Assembly (NCBI GenBank): GCA_964548225.1
Contig: CAZJQP010000001.1
Coordinates: forward strand, 62,001-126,000
Source of the DNA: CALMEH01 sp964548225
GTDB lineage: Bacteria; Acidobacteriota; Blastocatellia; Pyrinomonadales; Pyrinomonadaceae
Length of the DNA stretch: 64,000 nt
Reading direction: 5' to 3'
In this document: one piece after another, positions 50,649 to 59,238 of the stretch
Layout of the letters: each line of letters starts with the position of its first letter
How positions within the stretch are numbered: the first letter of the stretch is position 1
Notes under the pieces: generated by a model
What the model was told of the DNA's origin: nothing
The model's database searches: none
Seen by the model: only the letters and a program-made list of their open reading frames with translations
Program-made: the position numbers and the translations under genes

Positions 50649-51581
50649 ATGATTGCTCAAAAAAAACAACGCGCACCGCGAAATCGCACGATAGAATTGA
50701 GCGTGGAGGAAATCGAACTTTATCGAAAGAGTTTGATTTATGAAGGTGATTTGCATGTTTTTCAGAATAAAATTATTTGTGGCGATGCTTTTCAAATTTT
50801 GAAAAAACTGCCCGAAAAATCTTTTGATTTGCTTTTCGCCGATCCGCCTTATAATTTGACGAAAAATTTCGGCGCGGAGAAATTTAAGCAAACTTCTTTG
50901 GACAACTACGAAATCTGGCTCGAATCTTGGCTTTTAGATTGCGCGAAACTGTTAAAACCAAACGCATCAATTTATATTTGTGGCGATTGGAATTCGGCAA
51001 GCGCGATTCAGCGCGTTGGAATGAAATATTTTACATTGCGAAACCGCATCACTTGGGAGCGCGAAAAAGGTCGCGGCGCAAAGGCAAATTGGAAAAATGC
51101 TTCGGAAGACATCTGGTTTTTTACCGTTTCAGATGAATTTACATTCAATCTCGAATCAGTAAAAATCCGCCGCAAAGTTCTCGCGCCTTACACCGAAAAC
51201 GGTAAACCGAAAGATTGGGAAAAAAGCGACACGGGAAATTTTCGCGCCACGCATCCGTCAAATTTTTGGACTGATTTAACTGTGCCGTTTTGGTCAATGC
51301 CCGAAAACACGGAGCATCCGACACAAAAACCGGAAAAACTTTTAGCGAAAATCATTCTCGCTTCGACAAACGAAACCGATTTAATTCTCGACCCATTCGC
51401 CGGAAGCGGCACGACTGCTGTTACCGCAAAAAAATTAAATCGCAAGTTTACGGTAATCGAAGCAGACGAAAATTATTGTCTTTTGGCGCAAAAACGGCTT
51501 GATTTAGCCGAAAACGAAAAGACGATTCAAGGTTTTTCAGACGGAATTTTTTACGAAAGAAATACGCCGAGAAAAAAATAA
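50649..51581 (+). CDS. Orphan beta-class DNA methyltransferase (N6-adenine or N4-cytosine)
   Basis: A 310-aa enzyme with motif IV DPPY at residues 65-68 (LLFADPPYNL) preceding motif I (DLILDPFAGSGTT at about 245-257), the beta-class order. The DPPY favours N6-adenine methylation. Motif X-like HPTQKPEKLL is present just before motif I. The N-terminus (about 45 residues) is basic. No endonuclease gene adjoins; neighbours are an M20 peptidase and a CPBP protease. Probably a solitary regulatory or protective methylase; the recognition site cannot be read from sequence. Confidence 0.93.
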   Translation: MIAQKKQRAPRNRTIELSVEEIELYRKSLIYEGDLHVFQNKIICGDAFQILKKLPEKSFDLLFADPPYNLTKNFGAEKFKQTSLDNYEIWLESWLLDCAKLLKPNASIYICGDWNSASAIQRVGMKYFTLRNRITWEREKGRGAKANWKNASEDIWFFTVSDEFTFNLESVKIRRKVLAPYTENGKPKDWEKSDTGNFRATHPSNFWTDLTVPFWSMPENTEHPTQKPEKLLAKIILASTNETDLILDPFAGSGTTAVTAKKLNRKFTVIEADENYCLLAQKRLDLAENEKTIQGFSDGIFYERNTPRKK

Positions 51582-51582
51582 A

Positions 51583-52311
51583 ATGATTGAAAGATTTTTA
51601 TTGGAAGCTCTAATTCAAGTTGCGGGAATTGCTTTGATTGCAATTTTTCTCGTCAAAGCAAAGACGAAAGAAAACTATTTGCGCGTGTTATTTTTCGCAC
51701 TTATTTTTATCGTTTATCAGATCGCTCTGGTTTTGCCGAAATTATCGAAAAGTTTTGATTTTATTGAGTCGAATTGGAATTGGGAAGGCAAGATTTTCGG
51801 CATCGTTTGGGGCGTGATTTGCTATTTTGTTTTTAGAAATTATTTCGCCGAAAACGATTTTTTTACGTTCAAACAAAACGCCGAAAATAGTGGAAAAACG
51901 TGGATTGTTGCCGTTTCGGTGATTGTTTTGATGAGCGTTTTGTATTATTTTATCGCCAAAAGCGATTTCGACACGGAAACGCTCGTCTTTCAACTGACGA
52001 TGCCCGCTTTAGACGAAGAAATTATGTTTCGCGGCATTTTGCTCGGACTTTTTTTGACCGCTTTGCGCGAAAGATTTTTATTTTTGGGCAATCCGGCGAT
52101 TTTGCTGACGGCAATCTTGTTTGGATTTTTGCACGCTTTCGGTTTGTCGAAAGATTACAAATTGAGTTTCGACATCATCAGCTTTTTGCACACGGGAATC
52201 GGCGGATACGTTTTTGCGTGGCTCGCCTTGCGAAGCGAAAGTCTGGTTTTACCGATTTTGACACACGGTTTGACAAATTTCTTCGCCGCGCTTGCAACAA
52301 TGCTAAAATAA
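51583..52311 (+). CDS. CPBP-family intramembrane metalloprotease
   Basis: A 242-aa protein with about seven transmembrane helices. The glutamate pair in LDEEIMFRGILLG (EExxxR), histidine in GFLHAFGL and LTHGLTNFF match the Rce1/CAAX protease-like family. It cleaves peptides within the membrane or has lost activity and acts as scaffold; target unknown. Begins 1 bp after the methyltransferase stop. Confidence 0.92.
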   Translation: MIERFLLEALIQVAGIALIAIFLVKAKTKENYLRVLFFALIFIVYQIALVLPKLSKSFDFIESNWNWEGKIFGIVWGVICYFVFRNYFAENDFFTFKQNAENSGKTWIVAVSVIVLMSVLYYFIAKSDFDTETLVFQLTMPALDEEIMFRGILLGLFLTALRERFLFLGNPAILLTAILFGFLHAFGLSKDYKLSFDIISFLHTGIGGYVFAWLALRSESLVLPILTHGLTNFFAALATMLK

Positions 52312-52327
52312 TTTGACTGAAAATTTT

Positions 52328-53098
52328 ATGAAAATCGCCACTTGGAATGTAAATTCAATCGCCATTCGGCTCGAAGCTGTTTTTAATTGGCTAGACGCAA
52401 CAAAAACGGACGTGCTTTGTCTTCAGGAAACAAAATGCGTTGACGAAAAATTTCCGCTCGAAGCCATCAGAAATTTCGGTTACGACGCGGTGTTTATGGG
52501 ACAAAAAAGCTACAACGGCGTGGCGATTTTGGCGAAACATAAACTCGAAAATCCGCAATATAATTTTGCTGATGATGATGCAGACGCACCGAAGCGTCTG
52601 ATTGCCGCAACCGTCAATAACATTCGTATTGTCAACACTTACATTCCGAATGGCACGGAACTTTGGACAGATAAATTTACTTTTAAGTTAGATTGGCTTC
52701 AGCGTTTGCGGAAAATGTTTGATGCTAATTCGCCGAAAGATTCGGATGTTTTGCTTTGCGGCGATTTCAATGTCGCGCCCGAAGAATTAGACGTTTGGAG
52801 CGTCAAAAACTGGACAGGAAAACTGCATTTTTCAAAACCCGAACGCGCCGCGATTCATCACGTCAAACAATGGGGATTTGTTGACGTTTTCCGCCAAATT
52901 AACGGCGATTTGCAAGAATTTTCGTGGTGGAATTACCGCGAAGGCGCATTCCCGAAAAATCACGGACTTCGGATTGACCACATTTGGACAAGCCAAAGTT
53001 TAGCTGAAAAATGCGTCGGTTGCTGGATTGACCGCGAACCAAGAACTTGGGAACGTCCGAGCGACCACACGCCTGTTGTTGCTGAATTTAAACTGTAA
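52328..53098 (+). CDS. xth: Exodeoxyribonuclease III
   Basis: A 256-aa AP endonuclease/3'-5' exonuclease. Signature residues: MKIATWNVNSI, CLQETKC, NTYIPNG, LLCGDFNVAPEE, RIDHIW and the C-terminal SDHTPVVAEF. It repairs abasic sites and trims 3' ends. The ATG at 52328 matches the family N-terminus; a longer frame from 52313 uses a TTG. Last gene of the run beginning with the M20 peptidase. Confidence 0.95.
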   Translation: MKIATWNVNSIAIRLEAVFNWLDATKTDVLCLQETKCVDEKFPLEAIRNFGYDAVFMGQKSYNGVAILAKHKLENPQYNFADDDADAPKRLIAATVNNIRIVNTYIPNGTELWTDKFTFKLDWLQRLRKMFDANSPKDSDVLLCGDFNVAPEELDVWSVKNWTGKLHFSKPERAAIHHVKQWGFVDVFRQINGDLQEFSWWNYREGAFPKNHGLRIDHIWTSQSLAEKCVGCWIDREPRTWERPSDHTPVVAEFKL

Positions 53099-53100
53099 TT

Positions 53101-53367
53101 TTACGCATTCATTTCGCGCAAACCTTTATCAATCCGGCGATGAATTTGGCGGATTTCGGTTTCGAGTTTGCGGATTTTTTCGCGTGTTTTGACATCTCTC
53201 AATTTTATTTCCAAACCAAGCAATGCCAATTCGAGCATTTCGGGGTATTCGGGCGAAGTCAAACCGCGTTCCCAACGTGCGACGGTGTTGCCCGCCACGC
53301 CCAAATGAAGCCCAAGTTCAGCTTGCGTCAGTTTTAATTTTTCGCGGGTTTGTCTGATAATTTGCAT
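53101..53367 (-). CDS. XRE-type helix-turn-helix regulator
   Basis: An 88-aa protein with a Cro/C1-type HTH in residues 5-55 (TREKLKLTQAELGLHLGVAGNTVARWERG) and a C-terminal basic helix (KIRKLETEIRQIHRR). AAGGAAG lies 9 bases before the ATG at 53367, favouring it over one at 53388. It lies 73 bp downstream of a small coiled-coil gene on the same strand and may form a regulator pair with it. Targets unknown. Confidence 0.88.
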   Translation of the reverse strand: MQIIRQTREKLKLTQAELGLHLGVAGNTVARWERGLTSPEYPEMLELALLGLEIKLRDVKTREKIRKLETEIRQIHRRIDKGLREMNA

Positions 53368-53402
53368 TGATTTTTTCTTCCTTTTCATTTATCTTTTGAA
53401 AA

Positions 53403-53433
53403 GAAGGGAAAGAAAGTTTGCGCTTTCCTTCCC
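53403..53433 (-). terminator. Hairpin between the coiled-coil and XRE genes
   Basis: GGGAAAGAAAG and CTTTCCTTCCC arms with one mismatch; on the reverse strand it is followed by TTCTTTTC. It may end the small gene's transcript or attenuate the XRE gene. Confidence 0.6.
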
Positions 53434-53440
53434 AACCGAA

Positions 53441-53641
53441 TTAGCGTTTAGCTAATTCTTTTTCCATACTATCTAAACGCTGTCGGATTTCCGTTAAGTC
53501 TTTCGACAGCGTTTTCTCTATTCGGTTGATTTTGTTTTTCAACCTTTCAAGACTCAAAGCCTGAATTTTCAAGGCTTCAAGGATATTATGGAGGTCGTCG
53601 CTTCTCGAATCATAGATTCCGTTTCCGTTTTCTTGATTCAT
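53441..53641 (-). CDS. Small coiled-coil hypothetical protein
   Basis: A 66-aa soluble protein starting MNQENGNG. Residues 18-64 form a heptad-patterned helix (ILEALKIQALSLERLKNKI, ...LTEIRQRLDSMEKELAK). The start is fixed by an unusually strong AGGAGGTG 7 bases upstream, among the best ribosome sites in the window. Likely an oligomer or partner of another protein; the downstream XRE regulator is the nearest candidate. Family not recognised. Confidence 0.75.
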   Translation of the reverse strand: MNQENGNGIYDSRSDDLHNILEALKIQALSLERLKNKINRIEKTLSKDLTEIRQRLDSMEKELAKR

Positions 53642-53745
53642 TGAAACACCTCCTTTTCTAAGAGCTACGAAAACCGAAGTTTTCGTGCAAAAACTATTAT
53701 ACAAATAGCGTATAAAATATAAAACTCGGAAATACGAATTTTTCA

Positions 53746-54423
53746 ATGAAATTACCAAAAACGCTCTGGCTCATTCGGCACGGGCAAAGCACGGCAAATT
53801 TGGCGCGTCATAAGGCAGAAGCGGAAAAACTTTTGACGATTGATTATGATGAGCGCGAAATGGATATTCCTCTGTCGCTAAAAGGTGTTGAGCAATCAAT
53901 TTCGGTCGGGCGTTGGTTTAAGTTTCAGCCTGTAAAACCGACTTTAATTTTCGTTTCGCCTTATTTGCGGACGATTGAAACTTCACGTCTGATTGCTGAA
54001 AATGCAAATTTCAGGAATCTCGAAATCATTCAAGATGAACGACTTAGAGAACGTGAACTTGGAATTTTTGACCGTTTGACAAAGCTCGGCGCAATGCAAA
54101 AATATCCCGAAGAATGCGAAAAACGAGAACATTTCGGCAAATTTTATTATCGTCCGCACGGCGGCGAAAATTGGGCTGATGTTGCGCTTCGCCTGCGTTC
54201 ATTTTGGCGCGATTTGTGTTTGCATCACGCGGACGAAAAAGTTTTGCTCGTTACACACGAGGTAGTTATCAGAGTTTTTCGCTACGTTATTGAAAAACTG
54301 ACGGAAGAAGAAATTTTGGCGATTGATAAGTCTTGCGACATCGAAAATGGCGCGGTTTCTTCGTATAATTTTGACATGGAAAGGAATAAATTCGTCTTGA
54401 AATTGGATAATTATTTGCCGTAA
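53746..54423 (+). CDS. Histidine phosphatase (phosphoglycerate-mutase-like) protein
   Basis: A 225-aa protein of the histidine phosphatase superfamily: LIRHGQST at residues 9-16, SPYLRTIETSRLI, ERELGIFDRL and the second histidine in LLVTHEVVIRVF. The substrate is unknown; the family includes mutases and small-molecule phosphatases. It lies 6 bp upstream of the nitroreductase gene and starts a forward run reaching the subtilisin gene. Confidence 0.9.
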   Translation: MKLPKTLWLIRHGQSTANLARHKAEAEKLLTIDYDEREMDIPLSLKGVEQSISVGRWFKFQPVKPTLIFVSPYLRTIETSRLIAENANFRNLEIIQDERLRERELGIFDRLTKLGAMQKYPEECEKREHFGKFYYRPHGGENWADVALRLRSFWRDLCLHHADEKVLLVTHEVVIRVFRYVIEKLTEEEILAIDKSCDIENGAVSSYNFDMERNKFVLKLDNYLP

Positions 54424-54429
54424 AAAATT

Positions 54430-55095
54430 ATGGAAGAAGCCAAATTTATTTCGCTCGAATTTCAAAAACTTGAGAGCGAAGCTGAACAAATCAAACGCGC
54501 CAATGAATTTTATGAAAATCTAAATCGGCGACGAACCGTGCGCGAATATTCGGATGAAAACGTCATATTTGAATTGATTGAAAAGGCGATTTTGACTGCC
54601 GGAACTGCACCTTCGGGCGCGAATATGCAGCCGTGGCGGTTTGTGGTTGTTGCATCGCCGGAAATCAAAAAGCAAATCCGCGAAGCCGCCGAACGCGAAG
54701 AATTTGAAAGCTATCACAATCGAATGAGCGACAAATGGCTTCGCCGTCTTGCGCCGCTCGGAACTGATGAACACAAACCTTTTCTCGAAATTGCGCCGTA
54801 TTTAATTGTCGTTTTTCGCATCACTTCGATTACGGAAAACGGCGAATCTGAGCCGACTTATTACAGTCAAGAATCGGTCGGAATCGCAGTTGGAATGTTG
54901 CTTGCCGCACTTCACAATGCAGGTTTGGCGACTTTGACGCATACGCCGAGTCCGATGAAATTTTTGCAGGAAATTCTCGGTCGTCCGAAAACGGAAGTTC
55001 CGTTTGTGTTAATTCCGGTCGGCTATCCGGCAAAGGATGCGAAAGTTCCCGACATCGAGCGCAAACCGCTTGAGGAAATTATGCAAATCGTTTAA
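54430..55095 (+). CDS. Nitroreductase-family flavoprotein
   Basis: A 221-aa FMN enzyme: RRRTVREYSDENV, TAGTAPSGANMQPWRFVVV, YYSQESVGIAVGMLLAALHNAGLATLTHTPSP and FVLIPVGYPAKDAKVP. The longer N-terminus and PSPMKFLQEILGRP resemble the iodotyrosine-deiodinase-like branch. It reduces or dehalogenates aromatic substrates with NAD(P)H; the real substrate is unknown. Confidence 0.92.
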   Translation: MEEAKFISLEFQKLESEAEQIKRANEFYENLNRRRTVREYSDENVIFELIEKAILTAGTAPSGANMQPWRFVVVASPEIKKQIREAAEREEFESYHNRMSDKWLRRLAPLGTDEHKPFLEIAPYLIVVFRITSITENGESEPTYYSQESVGIAVGMLLAALHNAGLATLTHTPSPMKFLQEILGRPKTEVPFVLIPVGYPAKDAKVPDIERKPLEEIMQIV

Positions 55096-55107
55096 TAATC
55101 AAAACTT

Positions 55108-55710
55108 GTGGACGTTTCGCCAAAAACGGAAATAAATTTTCCGGCAAAAGGTTTGGAAAAATCAGATGCCGAACTCGTTCTCGCGTGTCGGCGCGGCGAC
55201 GAGACGGCTTGGGACACGCTCGTCAATCGTTATCAGCGTTTGATTATCACGATTCCGCGCCGCGCAGGTTTGTCGGAAGAACAGTCGGCAGACGTTTTTC
55301 AGGAAGTTTTTTTGACGCTTTTTGAAAAATTGGACGAAATCGAACAGCCTGAAAAAATCCGTTCGTGGATTGTTACGACTGCAAAATTTAAAACTTGGGG
55401 AACGGTTCGTTCGCAAAAAGGATTTTATGCGCCCGAAACCGAAGAAGAAATGGAAGCAGAAATGGCGAGTTTGGCGGACAAATCGCCTTTGGCGGATGAT
55501 GTTTTAATCGAATTGGAGCAACAACATCAAATCCGCACCGCGCTTTTGGAATTGGAAGAACGCTGTCAGAAAATTCTTTCGATGATTTATCTGCGAGATT
55601 CAGCGGCGAGTTATGCAGAAGTCGCAGCGGCAATCGGCGTTGGCGAAACGAGCATCAGCCCGATGCGTTCGCGTTGTTTGCAAAAATTGGCGAAAATTTT
55701 GACGAAATAA
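55108..55710 (+). CDS. ECF-subfamily sigma factor linked to a CHAT protease
   Basis: A 200-aa sigma-70 family protein. Region 2: DAELVLACRRGDETAWDTLVNRYQRLI, ADVFQEVFLTLFEKLDEI; region 4: LEERCQKILSMIYLRDSAASYAEVAAAIGVGETSISPMRSRCLQKL, with the HTH at about 165-190. The linker holds an acidic patch (EEEMEAEMA). The GTG start at 55108 is the first plausible one after the nitroreductase stop. Followed by an unknown 162-aa protein, a TPR-CHAT protease and a subtilisin, all co-directional. Confidence 0.92.
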   Translation: MDVSPKTEINFPAKGLEKSDAELVLACRRGDETAWDTLVNRYQRLIITIPRRAGLSEEQSADVFQEVFLTLFEKLDEIEQPEKIRSWIVTTAKFKTWGTVRSQKGFYAPETEEEMEAEMASLADKSPLADDVLIELEQQHQIRTALLELEERCQKILSMIYLRDSAASYAEVAAAIGVGETSISPMRSRCLQKLAKILTK

Positions 55711-55764
55711 TTTTTTGTCTTTTTCAATCAACAGGGCGCACTGTTAGTTTGAGAGGGCAAATTG

Positions 55765-56253
55765 ATGGTTTCAATAATGACTAACGGAAACGAAAATTTA
55801 ATCAACAAAATCGTGTCGCTGATGGAAACGGATTCGTCGGCAGACGCGCCGCAAGATTCGCTCAAATGGGCGAAAAATATTTTTCGCTCACGCGCTGTCG
55901 AGCCGAAGAAATCATTGGTGCAAAAGGTTTTAGCAGTTTTGAAGATAGATTTGTCGCCAAACAAAGCGGCTTTCGGCGAACGTTCCGCCGCTTCATCGCA
56001 AGCGCGTCAGATGTTGTTTTCGGCAGGTGAAATCGGGATTGATTTGCGGATTTCGGAAACCGAAAAAGGCTCCAATTTGCGCGGACAAATTCTTGGCGAA
56101 GGTTTTGCAAATTGCACGATAAAACTTGGTGAATTTGAAACTGTTTCCAATGAATTGAGCGAATTTTCGTTTGCGAAAATTTCAGGCGGCGAATACGATT
56201 TGACTTTAAAAACAGATGAAACGGAAATTGTTATCGAAAGTTTGATTTTTTAA
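55765..56253 (+). CDS. Unknown protein between sigma factor and CHAT protease
   Basis: A 162-aa soluble protein. Residues 1-75 are helical (NLINKIVSLME, LKWAKNIFRSRAVEPKKSLVQKVLAVLKIDLSPN); residues 85-162 form a strand-rich domain (ARQMLFSAGEIGIDLRISETEKG, LRGQILGEGFANCTIKLGEFETVSNE, GGEYDLTLKTDETEIVIESLIF). No transmembrane segment or catalytic motif. By position it is a candidate inhibitor of the sigma factor, or a substrate of the CHAT protease. Family not recognised. Confidence 0.85.
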   Translation: MVSIMTNGNENLINKIVSLMETDSSADAPQDSLKWAKNIFRSRAVEPKKSLVQKVLAVLKIDLSPNKAAFGERSAASSQARQMLFSAGEIGIDLRISETEKGSNLRGQILGEGFANCTIKLGEFETVSNELSEFSFAKISGGEYDLTLKTDETEIVIESLIF

Positions 56254-56340
56254 CGCAAAGACGCGAAGGCGCAAAGACGCAAAGATTTTTATTTTTGTCT
56301 TTCTTTGTTCCTTCGCGTCTTTGCGTCTTTGCGTTAAAAT
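56252..56340. repeat. Intercistronic palindrome, CGCAAAGA words
   Basis: Left arm AACGCAAAGACGCGAAGGCG then further CGCAAAGA words; right arm begins near TTCCTTCGCGTCTTTGCG and ends GTCTTTGCGTT. The arms are long and nearly perfectly complementary, around a T-rich loop. Same word family as 34420-34480. It separates the unknown 162-aa gene from the CHAT gene. Confidence 0.85.
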
Positions 56341-56346
56341 TTCTAT

Positions 56347-59154
56347 ATGACTCTCCGAAAACTCGCCGAAAAACTAATTTCAGCCGAAAATGAATCTCAC
56401 CGAAAAAGTCTAATCGCTCAAAACAAACGTCTTGCCGATGAAAATCTCGCGCTTGTTTTGAAAGAAATTTGCTACGAATCTTGGACAATCGAGCCGACTA
56501 AAGCACAGAAAACCGCACAAGCAATAAAAACGCTTTTGAAATTTAATCCGAATGTCGAAACCGAAGCCTTGAGTTTTTGGGTGAGCGGAATTGCGGATTT
56601 GACGCGCGGAAAGCTCGAATCGGCAATCAAAAATCTCGACAAATCTTCCGCAGATTTTCAAAAAATCAATAAAAAACTCGAATCGGCTCAAACGCAAGTC
56701 GCCAAAATCATTGCACTCGCGCTTTTGGGAAATTACGCGGAAGCCGTCCGCACAGGCAAAAAAGCGATAGAAATTTTTGAAATTTACGGCGACGAACTCG
56801 CCATCGGCAAAATCGAAAATAATATCGGAAGCATTTCCATTCGTCAGGAAAATCTTGAACGTGCCGAAAAATCGTTTCTTTCGGCACGGCAACGTTTTCT
56901 GAAAATCCAAAATGTCGAAGAATTAATCGTCAGCGAAATCGGTTTGGCAAACACTTATTCAGCGATGAATGATTTTCGCAATGCGGACAAATTTTATCGA
57001 AAAACGCTTGAAAATACACGGAATTTACAAATGTTTATGCGCCAAGCCGAAATTGAAACAAATATCGGAAGCCTTGCTCTGTATCGCGGAAAATACGACG
57101 AAGCGTTGAAATTTTTGGAATCTTCGCGGCTGAAATACGAAGATTTGAAAATGCCGCATCAGACGGCAATTGCCGAACTTGAAATCGCTGACGCATACCT
57201 CGAATTAAATCTCGTGGACGAGGCTTTCGAGATTTACAAGCGCGTTTTGCCTGCACTCTCAAAGTTTAAAATTCAAGGCGAAACGGCGCGTTTGCACGGC
57301 AAATTCGGGCAGACGGCGATGGTTTTGGGCGATAAAAAAACGGCGCGAAGGGAATTCCAAAAAGCAGTGCAACTTTACGAAAAAGAAAAGAATTTTATCG
57401 GCTCGGCACAAGTTTTTTTGGCGCAGGCACAACTCGAATCAAAAGAAAGAAATTATCAAACGGCTCTTGAATTGATTGGCAAAGCGCAAGAAATTTTCGA
57501 GCGGTTTGATAATCAGCGATTTGTGTTTTTGGCAAATTTTCTGAAAGGAGAAATTTACCGAAATCTGGGCGAATCTGAAAAAGCTGAAGAAATCTTAACA
57601 CAAACCCACGCGGTTTCTATCAGAAAAAAACAATCGAACATCTCGCAGATTTGCCAAATTTCGTTGGCAAAAATTTCCGAACAAAGAGGCGAACTCACGA
57701 AAGCGAAAAAACATTATCAAAAAGCAATTCATTTAATTGAAACGCTTCGTGCGCCGCTTGCGGCAGAAGAATTTCGAATGGCTTTTTTGGCGGATAAATT
57801 GTTGCCGTTTGAGAATTTAGCGAAAATATATCTTTCCGAAAAAAATCTAAGAAAAGCATTCTCAATGATTGAAAAAGCGCGGGCGCGGTCACTTTCCGAA
57901 AGTTTGGATAATGATTTTTTTGGACAAGATGAAAGCGAATTCTCGCCAAAGCTCGCCGAAAAATTACGCGATTTGCGTGAGGAATTAAATTGGTTTTACA
58001 GCCGCTTGAATCGTGCCGAAGCTAATGATTTTGCGACTTTGCAAATAGAAATAAAACGTCGTGAAAAGCAAATTTCTGACATAATGCGGCAGATTGACGC
58101 TGTTCGGAGTCTTGCCTTCAAACGGAATTTCCCCGGCGAAGAATTCCGCCTAAAAGCGGGACTCAAAGCACTTGGCGCAGAAAAAGTTTTGCTCGAATTT
58201 GTCAATTTTGACGGCAATCTTTCGGGTTTTGTCATAACTGAAAAGAAAATTTATTTTACCGAAAATCTTGCAAAAGAATCTGAAATTATCGCACTTTTGG
58301 AAGGTTTGCAATTTCAATTCAGTGCGCTTCGTTACGGTGCGAAAAGTTTGGGCGCATTTATTGGCGAACTCAAAAAACGTGCGGATTTTTATCTCGAACG
58401 GCTTTATGAAAAGTTAATTTTACCGCTCGAAAAATTTATCAGCACGAAAGATTTGGTTATTGTTCCGGTCGGCGCGTTGCACTACGTTCCGTTTCAGGCT
58501 TTGCGCGAACGGGAAAATTATCTGATTCAGAACCGTGAAATCGTTTATGCGCCGAGCGCGAAAGTTTGGCAAACTTTGGCAAGAAAGTCGAAGAAAGCAA
58601 AAACGGCTTTGCTGATTGGTTTTGCGGACGAAAAAATTCCGCTGGTTAAACAAGAAATCGAAGCGATTGAGAAAATTTTTCCGAACGCAAAAGTTTTTAC
58701 CGATGAAGCCGCAAATTTTGAAAATTATACAAAAAACGCCCCCGATTTTGATATTTTGCATCTGGCTTGCCACGGGCAATTTCGTGCCGACAATCCGCTT
58801 TTTTCGAGTCTGCATCTGGCGGACGGTTTTGTTACTGTGAAAGATATTTGCTCACAAAAATTAAAAGCCGGACTCGTAACTTTGAGCGCGTGCGAAACGG
58901 GTTTGAATAAAATTTTCGCAGGCGATGAAATTCTGGGTTTGGCGCGAGGTTTTCTTTCGGCGGGCGTAAACTCTTTAGTTCTAAGTCTTTGGACGGTCAA
59001 TGATGAAGCAACTACGGAATTGATGAAAGATTTTTACGCAGAATTGCAACGCGGTGCAAGTGTTTCGGCATCATTAAAAATGGCTCAGAATAATTTTATC
59101 AAGCGTGGCGCACATCCTTATTTTTGGTCTCCGTTTGTGCTGATTGGAAGATAA
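56347..59154 (+). CDS. TPR-CHAT cysteine protease
   Basis: A 935-aa protein. Residues about 40-480 contain ten or so TPR-like helical hairpins (KIENNIGSISIRQENLERAEKSFL, IETNIGSLALYRGKYDEALKFL). A coiled linker lies at 500-600. The caspase-like CHAT domain covers about 640-935, with catalytic H809 in HLACHGQF and C849 in LSACETG, plus the family's ILGLARGFLSAGVNSLVLSLWTVND. No signal peptide, so cytoplasmic. CHAT proteases act in regulated proteolysis or suicide responses. TPRs probably receive the trigger; the upstream unknown protein is a plausible substrate. Confidence 0.95.
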   Translation: MTLRKLAEKLISAENESHRKSLIAQNKRLADENLALVLKEICYESWTIEPTKAQKTAQAIKTLLKFNPNVETEALSFWVSGIADLTRGKLESAIKNLDKSSADFQKINKKLESAQTQVAKIIALALLGNYAEAVRTGKKAIEIFEIYGDELAIGKIENNIGSISIRQENLERAEKSFLSARQRFLKIQNVEELIVSEIGLANTYSAMNDFRNADKFYRKTLENTRNLQMFMRQAEIETNIGSLALYRGKYDEALKFLESSRLKYEDLKMPHQTAIAELEIADAYLELNLVDEAFEIYKRVLPALSKFKIQGETARLHGKFGQTAMVLGDKKTARREFQKAVQLYEKEKNFIGSAQVFLAQAQLESKERNYQTALELIGKAQEIFERFDNQRFVFLANFLKGEIYRNLGESEKAEEILTQTHAVSIRKKQSNISQICQISLAKISEQRGELTKAKKHYQKAIHLIETLRAPLAAEEFRMAFLADKLLPFENLAKIYLSEKNLRKAFSMIEKARARSLSESLDNDFFGQDESEFSPKLAEKLRDLREELNWFYSRLNRAEANDFATLQIEIKRREKQISDIMRQIDAVRSLAFKRNFPGEEFRLKAGLKALGAEKVLLEFVNFDGNLSGFVITEKKIYFTENLAKESEIIALLEGLQFQFSALRYGAKSLGAFIGELKKRADFYLERLYEKLILPLEKFISTKDLVIVPVGALHYVPFQALRERENYLIQNREIVYAPSAKVWQTLARKSKKAKTALLIGFADEKIPLVKQEIEAIEKIFPNAKVFTDEAANFENYTKNAPDFDILHLACHGQFRADNPLFSSLHLADGFVTVKDICSQKLKAGLVTLSACETGLNKIFAGDEILGLARGFLSAGVNSLVLSLWTVNDEATTELMKDFYAELQRGASVSASLKMAQNNFIKRGAHPYFWSPFVLIGR

Positions 59155-59238
59155 TTTTTTCTCAATCTGTCTTTTTGGTAAAATAAAATGCACTGTTTAT
59201 TCGGTAGGAAAGTATTTTTGAGGAAGTTGTAGTAAAAA

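Noticed and set aside
50649..51581. The DNA methyltransferase as the missing DISARM methylase
   Set aside because: It lies about 22 kb away on the other strand in an unrelated operon and is beta-class, so linkage to drmA/drmB is not supported.
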